Assembly (NCBI RefSeq): GCF_009760925.1
Contig: NZ_VRLV01000021.1
Location: 1 to 64,000, forward strand
Source of the DNA: Nonomuraea typhae
Lineage (GTDB): Bacteria > Actinomycetota > Actinomycetes > Streptosporangiales > Streptosporangiaceae
Length of the DNA stretch: 64,000 nucleotides
Reading direction: 5' to 3'
Numbering within the stretch: the stretch's first letter is position 1; every line of letters starts with the position of its first letter. The position numbers and the translations under genes were made by a program. A model generated the notes under the pieces. The model was not told where the DNA came from. It saw only the letters and a list, made by a program, of their open reading frames with translations, and made no database searches. This document shows positions 44,119 through 52,734 of this stretch, piece by piece.

Positions 44119-45330
44119 CTACTTAGGCATATTCGAAAGTATCTCGTTCTGCAGATCGAACCATGCCAAGACATGACTCTGCTTGCGAAATTTTACGATC
44201 GTATCCGCAATCTTGGCGCGAGCGGAAAAAATCGCGGCAGACCCCGCACCAATTATCGGCTTCCAATGTGGCGGCGCATACTCCGATAGCGCCCCAGCAA
44301 TTCCAATGCCACTCACAATAAGGAACTTCTGCTCTAGGCTTTCTCTGCGCTGCCTCATTCTAGTCACTTCTCTTCTGGTGGACGCTACCAGTTCATGCAA
44401 ACGCGCTGTCCATTCATGAATAGCTCCCGGCGCCGATGCTGCTAAGGCGGAATCAAGTTCTCGTAGCGTCCGCAACCAGTCGTCTGCTGAAACGCAGCCA
44501 GCTTGGCTCAGGTCAGTCCGGGGATCTATCGGGAGGTTGCACAGAAGAGCCCTCCCGACTTCATAGGGCAAATAGGAACTCTTATCTGGTCTAAGCTCGA
44601 CGGGAAGCAGGTCGACCTCTTTGGCAGGCAGAACATTAATGCCGTCAAGCGAATTCATGTAAGGGTAAATGCGGAAGCGTGAATAGATGTGAAGCCAGTC
44701 GTATGACACTGCTGGATCGCCAGTTAAACTGAGCGTCCGTTCGACTATTCTCTCCGCTTGTCCTACGCCGCAGTATGTAGCCACTAGTGCAAATTTGTCC
44801 GAGACAACATCTGCGAACTGTGGAGGCGTGAGCCAGTCTAGATACTCCCGAAGCCATCGCCGGCCCTTCGCTTCAGTTCCGGCAAAAATTTCGCGAGCAT
44901 GGATTCTATGCATAAGCATCTTGTCATGGTACAGAACCTTGTAGCGATCCGACCTTGGTAGCAGGTGCTCGGAAAACAGCGGGGCAAGATACTCTAGAGC
45001 AGAGAACTGCAAGTGGTCAGCGCGAAGCCGCACTGCCAACCTTCCTTGCTCTATGAGGTCGATAAATTGGCGGACAGTAAGGCCATACCTGGATTCAAAG
45101 TGCTCCGATGTCGGCAGGGGGCGCAAGTCGGTAATTACTGTATTGAAGAACGGCAATAGATCTACCGGTCTTATCGACCCTACGCAGTAGGTGTAGGGGG
45201 ACGTGAGGGCTAGCTCGGGATATAGGTCTCGCGATGAAGCAATATCCCTCTGAGCGGAGAGCCTGGTCGCAATTTGGTGCGCCTTCTCGATCTCCGCTTC
45301 ACGCATCTCAGTGAGGCTCGCCCTGTCCAT
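44119..45330 (-). CDS. 403-aa protein of unknown function with a hydrophobic C-terminal segment
   Basis: I do not recognise a family. The N-terminal 300 residues are mixed alpha/beta without catalytic signatures. Residues about 335-380 contain a hydrophobic stretch (FLIVSGIGIAGAL; PIIGAGSAAIFSA) that could be a membrane hairpin, preceded by a basic coiled helix (STRREVTRMRQRRESLEQK). The DNA is clearly lower in GC than the surroundings. The epimerase gene lies 16 bp upstream on the same strand, so they form an operon. Part of it is duplicated at 43825-44046. Confidence 0.6.
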   Translation of the reverse strand: MDRASLTEMREAEIEKAHQIATRLSAQRDIASSRDLYPELALTSPYTYCVGSIRPVDLLPFFNTVITDLRPLPTSEHFESRYGLTVRQFIDLIEQGRLAVRLRADHLQFSALEYLAPLFSEHLLPRSDRYKVLYHDKMLMHRIHAREIFAGTEAKGRRWLREYLDWLTPPQFADVVSDKFALVATYCGVGQAERIVERTLSLTGDPAVSYDWLHIYSRFRIYPYMNSLDGINVLPAKEVDLLPVELRPDKSSYLPYEVGRALLCNLPIDPRTDLSQAGCVSADDWLRTLRELDSALAASAPGAIHEWTARLHELVASTRREVTRMRQRRESLEQKFLIVSGIGIAGALSEYAPPHWKPIIGAGSAAIFSARAKIADTIVKFRKQSHVLAWFDLQNEILSNMPK

Positions 45331-45346
45331 TTTACCAATGTCCGAA

Positions 45347-46225
45347 TTATTCCTCTTGATAAGCTGCTTCAGCTAGAATGGGATCCTCCAAGGAGACGGC
45401 CGGAGTCCACGCTAGTTCCTTCCGAGCCAAACCCCAGTCAACGCACCCATTAGAGCGCCCCTGCGCGGAAACGTGTGATAGCTCCTTTCCGCAAGCGTGA
45501 GCGATGGACGTAGCCAGCTTAGGAAGGATGGTAAGCCTGCCTGAACCAAAGCAGAATATCTCATTCTTTCCCGTGTAGCCCAGAGCGCGGATTACGCCGT
45601 CTACGACGTCGTCTACGTGAATGAAATCCCGGCACTCGTCGCGGACCATGATCCTGGAGCCAGATTCCAAGGATTCATAGAGTCTAGCGATGAAGCCATT
45701 TCGGTCGCCAGGCCCATAGATAAAGGAAGGGCGCAAGATTGCATATGGAATACCACTGGTGACGATAACCTGCTCACCGAGATACTTCGTGAGCGCATAC
45801 GTCGAGCTTGGCCCAATAGCGCTCGATTCGGCTATCAGCGGGGCTGGCGCGTATACCCCAACCGTTGATACGTAGATAATTCTCTCAATTTGATGCTTGC
45901 TCGCCCAATCGGCCACCACCATGGTGGCATGAACATTGTCTGTCACGTACTCATGCCGAGTTTGTGCGTTTATTCTTCCCGCGAGATGGACGATTTGACT
46001 GATGGGCACGTCTATTTTGTCCAAGATCTCGCTAGACGTAATATCGCCGCAGACATATGGCAGGCCAGGTGACCTGGAATCATGTCCACGACGCCCCACT
46101 CCTATCGTCTCAATGCGAAGGGCGTCAAGCGCGGCCGTAAGACGTCTTCCTATAAATCCAGCAGCTCCCGTTACGAGAACGCTTCTACCCTCAAGGCTGG
46201 TGAAGTCTGGTATAGTTTGGATCAA
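45347..46225 (-). CDS. NAD(P)-dependent sugar epimerase/dehydratase (extended SDR)
   Basis: 292 residues. Rossmann motif VLVTGAAGFIGRRL, then VHLAGRIN, IIYVSTVGVY (catalytic Ser/Thr) and STYALTKYLGE with the YxxxK pair. RPSFIYGPGDRNGF and DFIHVDDVVDGV are typical of nucleotide-sugar epimerases. The start is TTG with GGAG eight bases before it; no ATG is available nearby. The lower GC matches the downstream unknown gene. Together they may be an acquired surface-sugar or modification pair. Confidence 0.82.
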   Translation of the reverse strand: MIQTIPDFTSLEGRSVLVTGAAGFIGRRLTAALDALRIETIGVGRRGHDSRSPGLPYVCGDITSSEILDKIDVPISQIVHLAGRINAQTRHEYVTDNVHATMVVADWASKHQIERIIYVSTVGVYAPAPLIAESSAIGPSSTYALTKYLGEQVIVTSGIPYAILRPSFIYGPGDRNGFIARLYESLESGSRIMVRDECRDFIHVDDVVDGVIRALGYTGKNEIFCFGSGRLTILPKLATSIAHACGKELSHVSAQGRSNGCVDWGLARKELAWTPAVSLEDPILAEAAYQEE

Positions 46226-46657
46226 CGAAACGCTCCAGAAGTTCGGTATAAGCCGCGAAGCAATAGCCGCCGGTGACGGAATGCCCGGCGTGCACTACCT
46301 ATCGACACGCCATCACATCGCAGCGTCTCGTGCAATGGTCTCAGTCGTTCTCATACCAAGAAGTTCCTGACCTGTGCATTGCTCGGTTGACCAGCCTTCG
46401 GAATGCGCCCTACTTCTCCGCGAGCACCGGCTCGGGTGCGAGCACAGGCGCCGTCGGGTGGACACCCTCGGTGATCTCTTGCCGGACCCCGCTGTGACCT
46501 ATCCTGCAGGCAGATGTTTGGCACCTTGTTGGCGGTCTGGATGGGTTCGCGACCCGTAGTCACTCAGCGGATCACGTGCCTTCATGTGCTGACCACCCGG
46601 CTGGGTGGACATGCGGGCATTACCTGCCGGACGCAAGAACCCAAGGAAGCGCTCCTA
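46226..46657. other. Spacer between the epimerase and IS5, nothing supported
   Basis: Only short frames. A minus-strand piece ending near 46408 (GVRQEITEGVHPTAPVLAPE) may be the tail of a lost gene. Confidence 0.3.
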
Positions 46658-47565
46658 GGGTCTGTCTTCAAATGATCACAGCCAGAGCAGGAGTGAGGCG
46701 ATCGTGACGGTGGCGGTGTAGGAGGTTGCGGTCTTGTCGTAGCGGGTGGCAAGGCCGCGGAACTGCTTGAGGCGGTTGAAGCAGCGCTCGACGACGTTGC
46801 GTCGCTTGTAGCGATCACGGTTGAACCCGGGTGGTCGACCGCCGCGGCTGCCTCGCCGCCGGCGGCCGGCTTTCTGATCGGCCCGCTCGCGGATGGTGTG
46901 GGCAATGCCGCGTCGGCGTAGGTAGGAGCGGATCTCGCGGGAGCTGTAGCCCTTGTCGGCCACCACGTGGTCGGGGCGGGTGCGGGCCCGTCCCGGCCCG
47001 AGGCGTGGCACGTTGATGGCCTGGAGTAGCCGAGGCAGGCGGGTGCAGTCGTTGACGTTGCCGCCGGTGACCACGAAGGCGAGAGGGCGGCCGCTCCCGT
47101 CGCAGGCCAAGTGGATCTTGGTGGTCAGCCCGCCCCGGGATCGTCCGAGGGCGTGATCGGTCTCCTGCCGGTGGCGCCCCCTTTTCGGGCTCCGGCCGCG
47201 TGCTGGTGGGCGCGCACGATGGTGGAGTCCACCGCGACCAGCCAGTCGATGTCACCGGCGGCATCGGCCCGCGCCTGAACCGCGCCGAGCATCGCGGTGA
47301 AGGTGCCGTCCAGAGCCCAGCGCCGAAACCAGGTGTAGAGCGACTGCCAGGGGCCGTACCGCTCGGGCACATCCCGCCAGGCCGAACCCGTGCGGATCTT
47401 CCACACGATGCCGTTCAACAGCCGCCGGTCATCCTCGCGAGGACGACCACGCCGGCCCGCGGGCAGTAACTCCTTGAGCGCGTCCCACTCCTGATCAGTC
47501 AACTCATGACGGCGAATCACCAGAGCATGATCCCGCACAATCTAGATCATTTTGAAGACAGACCC
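46658..47565. mobile_element. IS5-family (IS427-like group) insertion sequence
   Basis: 908 bp flanked by TA (46656-46657, 47566-47567). The inverted repeats begin GGGTCTGTCTTCAAA and continue with ATGATC after a one-base difference. It contains two overlapping-frame transposase parts. Confidence 0.85.
46676..47538 (-). CDS. IS5-family transposase made by -1 frameshifting (OrfA/OrfB)
   Basis: OrfA (47538 to 47125, 137 aa) holds the N-terminal DUF4096-like domain (LTDQEWDALKELLP, IVWKIRTGSAWRDVPERYGP) and the first catalytic Asp (WLVAVDSTIVRAHQHAAGAR). The B part (to 46676) continues ALGRSRGGLTTKIHL, DHVVADKGYSSREIRSYL (Asp) and NVVERCFNRLKQFRGLATRY (Glu). The B frame is -1 to A, and a slippery A-AAA-GGG lies at 47177-47185, as in this IS group. 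Confidence 0.82.
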
Positions 47566-47567
47566 TA

Positions 47568-47870
47568 GAGTGGCCGCCGGCTTCGCCTTCGCCTACGTGG
47601 TCTGAGCGAGCGGGGCCTACAGCCTCGTTGCTGTCCCCAGAATGGCTCGAATGCGCCCTGACGCCGACCACGTCAACACTTCCATGGCCGCCATCATGTA
47701 CCAGAGCGCCCCGGGTCGATGCCCTGCGTTGGGGTCGCATCGCAGGCGCCCAGCCCCTGCCGCGCGACCACCCGTTCCACACCCGTCCAAGGTCTTGGTC
47801 GCGCCGCGCCTGACATCGGAGATGCTGGGAAGCATGGCATAGGCTGACTCAATGCGAGAGACTCTCTTCC
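47568..47870. other. Spacer right of IS5, nothing supported
   Basis: Short frames only. A 72-codon minus-strand frame (47617-47835) has no family features. Confidence 0.3.
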
Positions 47871-48047
47871 ATGGCTGGCGAACTGGCGATGACCGCCAAG
47901 CGATGGGATGAACTCACTGCGCTGTTGCAGGATGAACAGCTGCTTCAGGCCGAGTATCCCAAGGTGGCCGAATACCTGAGCAGATGCGGCGCGCCTTCCT
48001 GGTCAACGAGTGACCGCCGCCCGCCGGCGAATCCGGTGGAGCGTTGA
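47871..48047 (+). CDS. Small helical protein, possible first gene of a two-gene unit
   Basis: 58 residues, start ATG. A helical first 40 residues (MTAKRWDELTALLQDEQLLQ) and a polar tail. It overlaps the next gene by 38 bp in another frame. The pairing of a small acidic helical protein with a compact second protein recalls toxin-antitoxin organisation, but neither is recognisable by family. Confidence 0.4.
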   Translation: MAGELAMTAKRWDELTALLQDEQLLQAEYPKVAEYLSRCGAPSWSTSDRRPPANPVER

Positions 48048-48258
48048 GGCTGCGCTGGTCATGCGGGCATTGCCCGCCAGGTTGCAAGACCAGGTGCCTG
48101 ACCTTGTGACCGAGCTGGCCACAGGCCAGATCCCGTCGAATGCCATCCCCGACCTCGACGTCCCCGATTGCTATCAGGTCGTGGCCAGCGAATTTACGAT
48201 GGTTTGCGGTGTCTACCCAGATGAGGCGTGGACCTGGCTGTTACGGCCCAACACCTGA
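48010..48258 (+). CDS. Small protein of unknown function, possible toxin-like partner
   Basis: 82 residues from a GTG inside the preceding gene. VEAALVMRALPARLQDQVPD is an amphipathic helix, followed by strands YQVVASEFTMVCGVY and WTWLL. The length and helix-then-strands order are compatible with a ParE/RelE-like fold, without the diagnostic residues. Function is open. Confidence 0.45.
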   Translation: MTAARRRIRWSVEAALVMRALPARLQDQVPDLVTELATGQIPSNAIPDLDVPDCYQVVASEFTMVCGVYPDEAWTWLLRPNT

Positions 48259-48363
48259 CCACGCGGCCCGCCTGGCTGCTTGCTGGACCACATCCCGATC
48301 CTTTCGCGGGATGCCCTGAACACCCTAGCCTAGAGAGCACTGTGCCGCCGCTAAGGGAGCACA

Positions 48364-48843
48364 ATGAGTCAGGTGAAGGACACGCCCGCCTACGTTCGCA
48401 TTGCCGAAGACATTCGCGCCCGTATCCGTCGAGGAGACCCACCTCCAGGAGGCATGCTCCCTTCTGAAGCCGACCTCATCCGTCGGTACAGCGTGGCACG
48501 AGGTACGGTACGGCAAGCTCTGGCTGAGCTGGAGCGTGAGGGCCTGGTGGTTAGCCAAACGGGCAGAGGCCGCAAGGTATGTGGGGAGTCGTTGAAGGAA
48601 GCCCCACCGAGCACTCGCTATGAAGATGTGGCCCATCAACTGCGCAAAGACATCAACGGGGGCGAATTTGCGCCAGGCGTACGTCTTCCCGGGGAACCAG
48701 CCCTGGCGCAGAGATTCCAAGCAGCCCGCGTCACCGTACGAAAGGCTCTCGAAATTCTCCAGCATGAGGGCCTAATTATCGCTATCCCGAGCAAGGGACG
48801 CTTCGTCGCCGACCAGAGCCCTCGACAGAGTGGCGAGGACTAA
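48364..48843 (+). CDS. GntR-type regulator made of two winged helices
   Basis: 159 residues. First wHTH: YVRIAEDIRARIRRGDPPPG, LPSEADLIRRYSVARGTVRQ. Second: YEDVAHQLRKDINGGEFAPG, LPGEPALAQRFQAARVTVRK. Each is a complete GntR DNA-binding domain and no effector domain exists. AAGGGAG precedes the ATG. GntR proteins (KorSA and relatives) repress transfer genes of pSAM2-like elements, so this may be the element's master repressor. It ends 4 bp before the kinase gene. Confidence 0.88.
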   Translation: MSQVKDTPAYVRIAEDIRARIRRGDPPPGGMLPSEADLIRRYSVARGTVRQALAELEREGLVVSQTGRGRKVCGESLKEAPPSTRYEDVAHQLRKDINGGEFAPGVRLPGEPALAQRFQAARVTVRKALEILQHEGLIIAIPSKGRFVADQSPRQSGED

Positions 48844-48847
48844 TCAT

Positions 48848-49756
48848 ATGACAACTTCCGCTGGTGGTTTCACGCCCCACGACGCCCATCGTGCCCTGAT
48901 CGCCGCTTGCACGGATGTTGACCTGGAACACAGAGACGCCGAGCCTATTAGGTTTGGGGAGAATGCGCTGTATCGCCTTAAGTCGGCCCCCATTGTTGTG
49001 CGCATAGCGCGGAATGCCGACAAACTTCGCGATGTCGAAAAAGAAGTAGCGGTAGCGCGATGGCTCGAATCTGCCGACTTTCCCAGTGTGCGCCTTCTTC
49101 TGGATTATCCTCAGGCTGCGGTCTATGACGGCAGGGTGGTGACTTTCTGGAAATATATAGAAAGCAAAGCCCCCAATCCCGACTCCGTTGACCTTGCGGA
49201 TATCCTCCGCCGTTTGCATGCGCTTGCCAAGCCCGCAAATTTGACTCTGCCGCCGCTTGATCCGCTAGCTCGTGTATCCGCAAGACTGGATAAGGCTGTC
49301 AATGTTGGAGATGTAGATCTTCAATTTCTTCGTAACCACACGAAGGACCTCTATGCGGAGTATGGCACCCTTAGCTTCGTATTGCCGGAAGGTCACATTC
49401 ATGGCGATGCCCACAAGGGAAATCTCCTTCGTTTCAAGGATGGACGAACAATCATATTTGATTTTGAAATGTTCGCGTTCGGGCCTAGGGAGTGGGACCT
49501 AGTGACGGGCGTAGGTATGCCGTATGAAGGATTTCGATGGATTGATAGAGAGACTTACGTCCAAGCGTCTCGCGCTTATGGTTTCGATGTCATTGAGTGG
49601 CCAGGCTTTCATACTCTTAGGAGAATTCGTGAAATTACCATGACAACATGGCTCATGCAGAATGTAGGCCATTCATGCGAAATTCAAGCTGAGTTTGAGC
49701 GTCGTATGATCTCACTGCGGAACAACGACCTACCACGCCGGTGGCGAGCTTTCTAG
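48848..49756 (+). CDS. APH-fold phosphotransferase
   Basis: 302 residues. The N-lobe carries the ATP-binding lysine substitute region (PIVVRIARNADKLRDVEKEV). The C-lobe has the catalytic HGDAHKGNLL (Asp187) and the metal-binding IIFDFEMFAFGPREWDL (Asp205). The family phosphorylates aminoglycosides, choline, homoserine or similar alcohols; substrate-specific features are not visible. Codon use is AT-richer than the flanks. It is co-transcribed with the dual GntR gene, a pairing also seen on other actinomycete mobile elements. Confidence 0.83.
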   Translation: MTTSAGGFTPHDAHRALIAACTDVDLEHRDAEPIRFGENALYRLKSAPIVVRIARNADKLRDVEKEVAVARWLESADFPSVRLLLDYPQAAVYDGRVVTFWKYIESKAPNPDSVDLADILRRLHALAKPANLTLPPLDPLARVSARLDKAVNVGDVDLQFLRNHTKDLYAEYGTLSFVLPEGHIHGDAHKGNLLRFKDGRTIIFDFEMFAFGPREWDLVTGVGMPYEGFRWIDRETYVQASRAYGFDVIEWPGFHTLRRIREITMTTWLMQNVGHSCEIQAEFERRMISLRNNDLPRRWRAF

Positions 49757-49760
49757 CACC

Positions 49761-51143
49761 CTACCGAGCGTCCCAGCGTCCTTGGGCAAGCCGGGCCTCT
49801 GCAAAGCTTCTAAACTCACGCACGACCGGATCGTTGCGGTAGCGTGCAAGCTCCTTCATGAAATCTCGCACGTATCGGCGAGTCCGAGCCGAACGGAGAT
49901 CCGCCACCGTTGTCACGACTTCGCAGGCTACTGCAATACCTCGCTCAAGGTCTCCTTCAATGACATGACTGGAAGCCAGGATCGTGCGGACGAAAGAGAG
50001 GCTCCGTACATAGAGACTTTCCGAGAGCTCCATACTTTCAAGAACTTTGTCACGTGCCCGATTAGCGTGCCCGAGGTCCCGAAAGCAATGCGCGAATTCC
50101 GCCGCAAGTTCGGCTTCGTCGAAGTACTTCAACCAGGTGGGATCTTCATCAGGGTTGCGACTCTCGAACCACCGTTCCGCATTCGAGAGCGCTCGGCTAC
50201 ACCCGGCCTCATCGCCTTGCGACGCCAACGCACGGGCTTCCATCGCATGGAACAACGCCATAGCCGTAGGGGTGGCGGCGCCATTGGCCCCCTGTTGTGC
50301 CGCCCGTGCGAGGTTCGCCGCCGCCGCGTACTGGCCAAGGTAGTTGGCTTGGTGACTCATTCCAGCAAGTATGCGGCCTCCAAGCATTCGATTATCTGCC
50401 TCACAAGCCAAGGACAGTGCCTTGGTCATGTATCGCTGCGCCAATCCGTGCCGGCCGGTGTCGTAGGCCATCCATGCGGCAAGCCGCAGCATGGCTGCCG
50501 TCTCCGAGAGGAATGCTTTTCCAATTGGGGTCTCTGATGAGACGGACTTCAATAGTGGCTCGATCTCCATGGCTATGTACTGGACTACAGTTGACCGTGC
50601 GTGCCCACCGCCGAATCGATAGTCAAGCTGCGCGAACATCGCAGTTGTCTCTCGGATGGCCTCCACGCTTGTCGCTGTGATCAGCCCGTCATTGGAGGAT
50701 TTCCGAGGGGCTGGCATAGGGCTCACCAACCACGTGACCATGGAGTTGTTCCAGGCATCTGGCGATACGTCACAGTCAATGACCTGGGGATTGGCAGACA
50801 AATCCCCTGCGACCAGAACGGTGACATCACCATCGAAGTGGTCGGATTGGGCGTGCTGCTGCGATAAGGGTTTAAGCGGCGCGGCTTCAGCATAGATCAT
50901 CCCGATATCGCGGACGCTAACCCGCTCTCCGAGCTTGCGACTCAAGGCTTCAGCGATGAAGTGGGGAGTCACTCCACGGGGGTGCATTCCATCCAGCCAG
51001 CGCTTAACGGACACGTGATCGCATCGGATGTCTGCTCCGTGACTCGTGGCCACATCTTGCACCCGCCTGGCGAGCCCCTTGTTTGACACGCTGGCGCGTG
51101 TCATCACTGCAGCGAGCTGGTGGTTCGCCTCTCGAACCTTCAT
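49761..51143 (-). CDS. HTH-TPR regulator of the NsdA/Tat-signal-protein-like type
   Basis: 460 residues. A degenerate helix-turn-helix at the N-terminus (KGLARRVQDVATSHGADIRC, SVKRWLDGMHPRG) is followed by a spacer and a TPR superhelix (about 190-450; RLAAWMAYDTGRHGLAQRYM, GQYAAAANLARAAQQ, ERWFESRN). This architecture is frequent in Streptomyces regulators related to NsdA. It converges on the kinase gene and is divergent from the transfer operon. It could act on the promoter at 51340 together with the GntR protein. Confidence 0.78.
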   Translation of the reverse strand: MKVREANHQLAAVMTRASVSNKGLARRVQDVATSHGADIRCDHVSVKRWLDGMHPRGVTPHFIAEALSRKLGERVSVRDIGMIYAEAAPLKPLSQQHAQSDHFDGDVTVLVAGDLSANPQVIDCDVSPDAWNNSMVTWLVSPMPAPRKSSNDGLITATSVEAIRETTAMFAQLDYRFGGGHARSTVVQYIAMEIEPLLKSVSSETPIGKAFLSETAAMLRLAAWMAYDTGRHGLAQRYMTKALSLACEADNRMLGGRILAGMSHQANYLGQYAAAANLARAAQQGANGAATPTAMALFHAMEARALASQGDEAGCSRALSNAERWFESRNPDEDPTWLKYFDEAELAAEFAHCFRDLGHANRARDKVLESMELSESLYVRSLSFVRTILASSHVIEGDLERGIAVACEVVTTVADLRSARTRRYVRDFMKELARYRNDPVVREFRSFAEARLAQGRWDAR

Positions 51144-51210
51144 CGCCTCCCCTACTGCGCAGAGGGAGATCGGCCTTGCTTGTTAGGCCATCACAGTCAG
51201 CAATCGCCAG

Positions 51211-51242
51211 TGTGCACCCCTCGACCCTTTTGTGCACCCCTC
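51211..51242. repeat. Tandem 12-bp repeat TGTGCACCCCTC
   Basis: Two exact copies 20 bp apart (51211-51222, 51231-51242), just upstream of the HTH-TPR gene start at 51143 and ahead of the transfer promoter. TGTGCA is itself palindromic. Likely a regulator binding region. The rest of the 574-bp spacer has no gene. Confidence 0.6.
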
Positions 51243-51339
51243 AATGCCGAATTGCACCGGCTTTTGAACGCTGCCGCACCCCCTGACCCGCGCGGTTTTC
51301 TTGTGACCAGCAAGACAGCGAGCTCCTCGCTGGCAACCG

Positions 51340-51376
51340 TTGACGGAAGTCCTAACCTGTTCTATACCTGTACAGG
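51340..51376 (+). promoter_or_regulatory. Promoter of the transfer operon with overlapping palindrome
   Basis: TTGACG (51340-51345), 17 bp, TATACC (51363-51368) is the best sigma-70-like promoter in the window. The perfect palindrome CCTGTACAGG (51367-51376) overlaps the -10 and start region, and ACCTGTTC/ACCTGTAC form a direct repeat there. A 340-nt leader follows before the first gene. Confidence 0.65.
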
Positions 51377-51717
51377 AGCGGCGGACGGTGGTTGGCCGGC
51401 ACCGCTCGCGCCACACCCCGCACGGCTCTACGCCCTTAGGGAGGGCGACGCGATCCAGCGTCCCAATGGGCTGTCGCACCTGGCACGACTTGAGAACTCA
51501 ACAGTGGGATCGAGGGTTACCGCCTCCCGGAAAAGGCGGTCGGCGCAGCAAAGGCCCTGCGCCACGGTTGCCCATCTCCCTGCACGCCCTTGTGCACGGG
51601 AGCGCTCGGCACTCGGAAGCATCCACCCTCATCGCTGCCCTCGGCTCGTGAGAGCGCCACACGCGCTACCCCTGCTGGCAGGGCAGATCATGGCTCGATT
51701 CCCCGAGGAGAAACGCC

Positions 51718-51891
51718 GTGTACTCCGACCGCCGGCCGTTGCGCCGGTTCCTGCTGTATCTGCTCATCGCCTTCGTGATCATCTACGTGATCCGGCAGCC
51801 GGACAGCGCCGCCACGGCTGCGACGCAGCTCTTCGCCTGGCTGGTGACCGTGATCGACGCATTCGCGAACTTCTTCACCGGCCTCGGCTGA
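51718..51891 (+). CDS. 57-aa membrane protein
   Basis: GTG start with GAGGAG upstream. One strong transmembrane helix (FLLYLLIAFVIIYVI) after a basic N-terminus, then a second amphipathic helix (LFAWLVTVIDAFANFF). It is the first gene of the long transfer/establishment operon. Function unknown. Confidence 0.65.
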   Translation: MYSDRRPLRRFLLYLLIAFVIIYVIRQPDSAATAATQLFAWLVTVIDAFANFFTGLG

Positions 51892-51984
51892 ACCCCCGCA
51901 CGTGCGAGCTGGCCGCGGTCATCGCTGCGGCCGGCCGACCCCTGATCCCCTGCCCGCGGATGCCAACCTGTTGGAGGTTTGGCT

Positions 51985-52149
51985 ATGAAGCGTCGTAAGG
52001 CCGTCGAGTTCTACAGCCCGGATGGTGCCGAAAGGCACGTCGGTGACTGCCCGAACTGGATCGCCGCCATGCGCCGGTGCCGGGGCGATTTGCGCGAACG
52101 CACGGTCATTGTCTACGGCCTCGGCCCGTGGCCCTGCTGGGACTGCTGA
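51985..52149 (+). CDS. 54-aa cysteine-containing protein
   Basis: ATG behind TTGGAGG. MKRRKAVEFYSPDGAERHVG, then DCPNWIAAMRRCRGD and the end WPCWDC. Four cysteines in a short basic protein suggest metal binding. Not recognised; operon context as for its neighbours. Confidence 0.55.
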   Translation: MKRRKAVEFYSPDGAERHVGDCPNWIAAMRRCRGDLRERTVIVYGLGPWPCWDC

Positions 52150-52198
52150 CCCCGCCTCTCTTCCTCTTCCTGCCAATCCACCCCCATTGGGAGTACTG

Positions 52199-52357
52199 AT
52201 GCTGTCCATTCGTCTGATCGGCGCGCCCGCCGAGGTCGCCGACGCCGTAATGACCTTGCACGAGACGTTCTCCATCACCGACGTCAAGGGGCTGTTCTCT
52301 GCGGCCCCCGCCCAGTCCAGCGTCCGGGTCTACGTCGAGGTGAACCCCGCCGCTTGA
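52199..52357 (+). CDS. 52-aa protein of unknown function
   Basis: MLSIRLIGAPAEVADAVMTL then SVRVYVEVNPAA: a beta-alpha-beta miniature. Preceded by TTGGGAG. This small strand-helix-strand type is common on actinomycete plasmids. The spacer 52358-52560 holds no gene. Confidence 0.55.
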   Translation: MLSIRLIGAPAEVADAVMTLHETFSITDVKGLFSAAPAQSSVRVYVEVNPAA

Positions 52358-52560
52358 CCCGCCCCCCTTCGATGCCCGGCTGGGCAGGCACCCGATGTGC
52401 GCGGCCTGGGCGGAGACGACCGGGGCCGCCCTTCAGGGCGCATCCCCGATCAAAGGAAACAGAACCACGTTTCGTTCCATGCCGTTCGCCGGTGCCGGCG
52501 CGCCCGACCCGACCAAGAGCAGAGCGCGCCGCCGGCTCCAATGAGCAGGAGACCTCCAGC

Positions 52561-52734
52561 ATGGCACAAACCCCGCATGACCAGGCATACGACAGAGCAC
52601 AGGCGCGGCTGACCAGGGACGCCGCGCGCCGCTACCAGCAACCGGACTGGGGCGCGGAGGACCCGCGCGCCCGTGACGCCTACGACCGCGAGCTGGCCAG
52701 GACGATGCCCGTCCGCGGCCAGGAGCGCCGGTGA
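52561..52734 (+). CDS. 57-aa polar helical protein
   Basis: MAQTPHDQAYDRAQARLTRD and onward: nearly all charged residues, many Asp/Arg pairs, predicted single long helix. Ribosome site AGGAGA. Its stop overlaps the start of the next gene. Function unknown. Confidence 0.55.
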   Translation: MAQTPHDQAYDRAQARLTRDAARRYQQPDWGAEDPRARDAYDRELARTMPVRGQERR

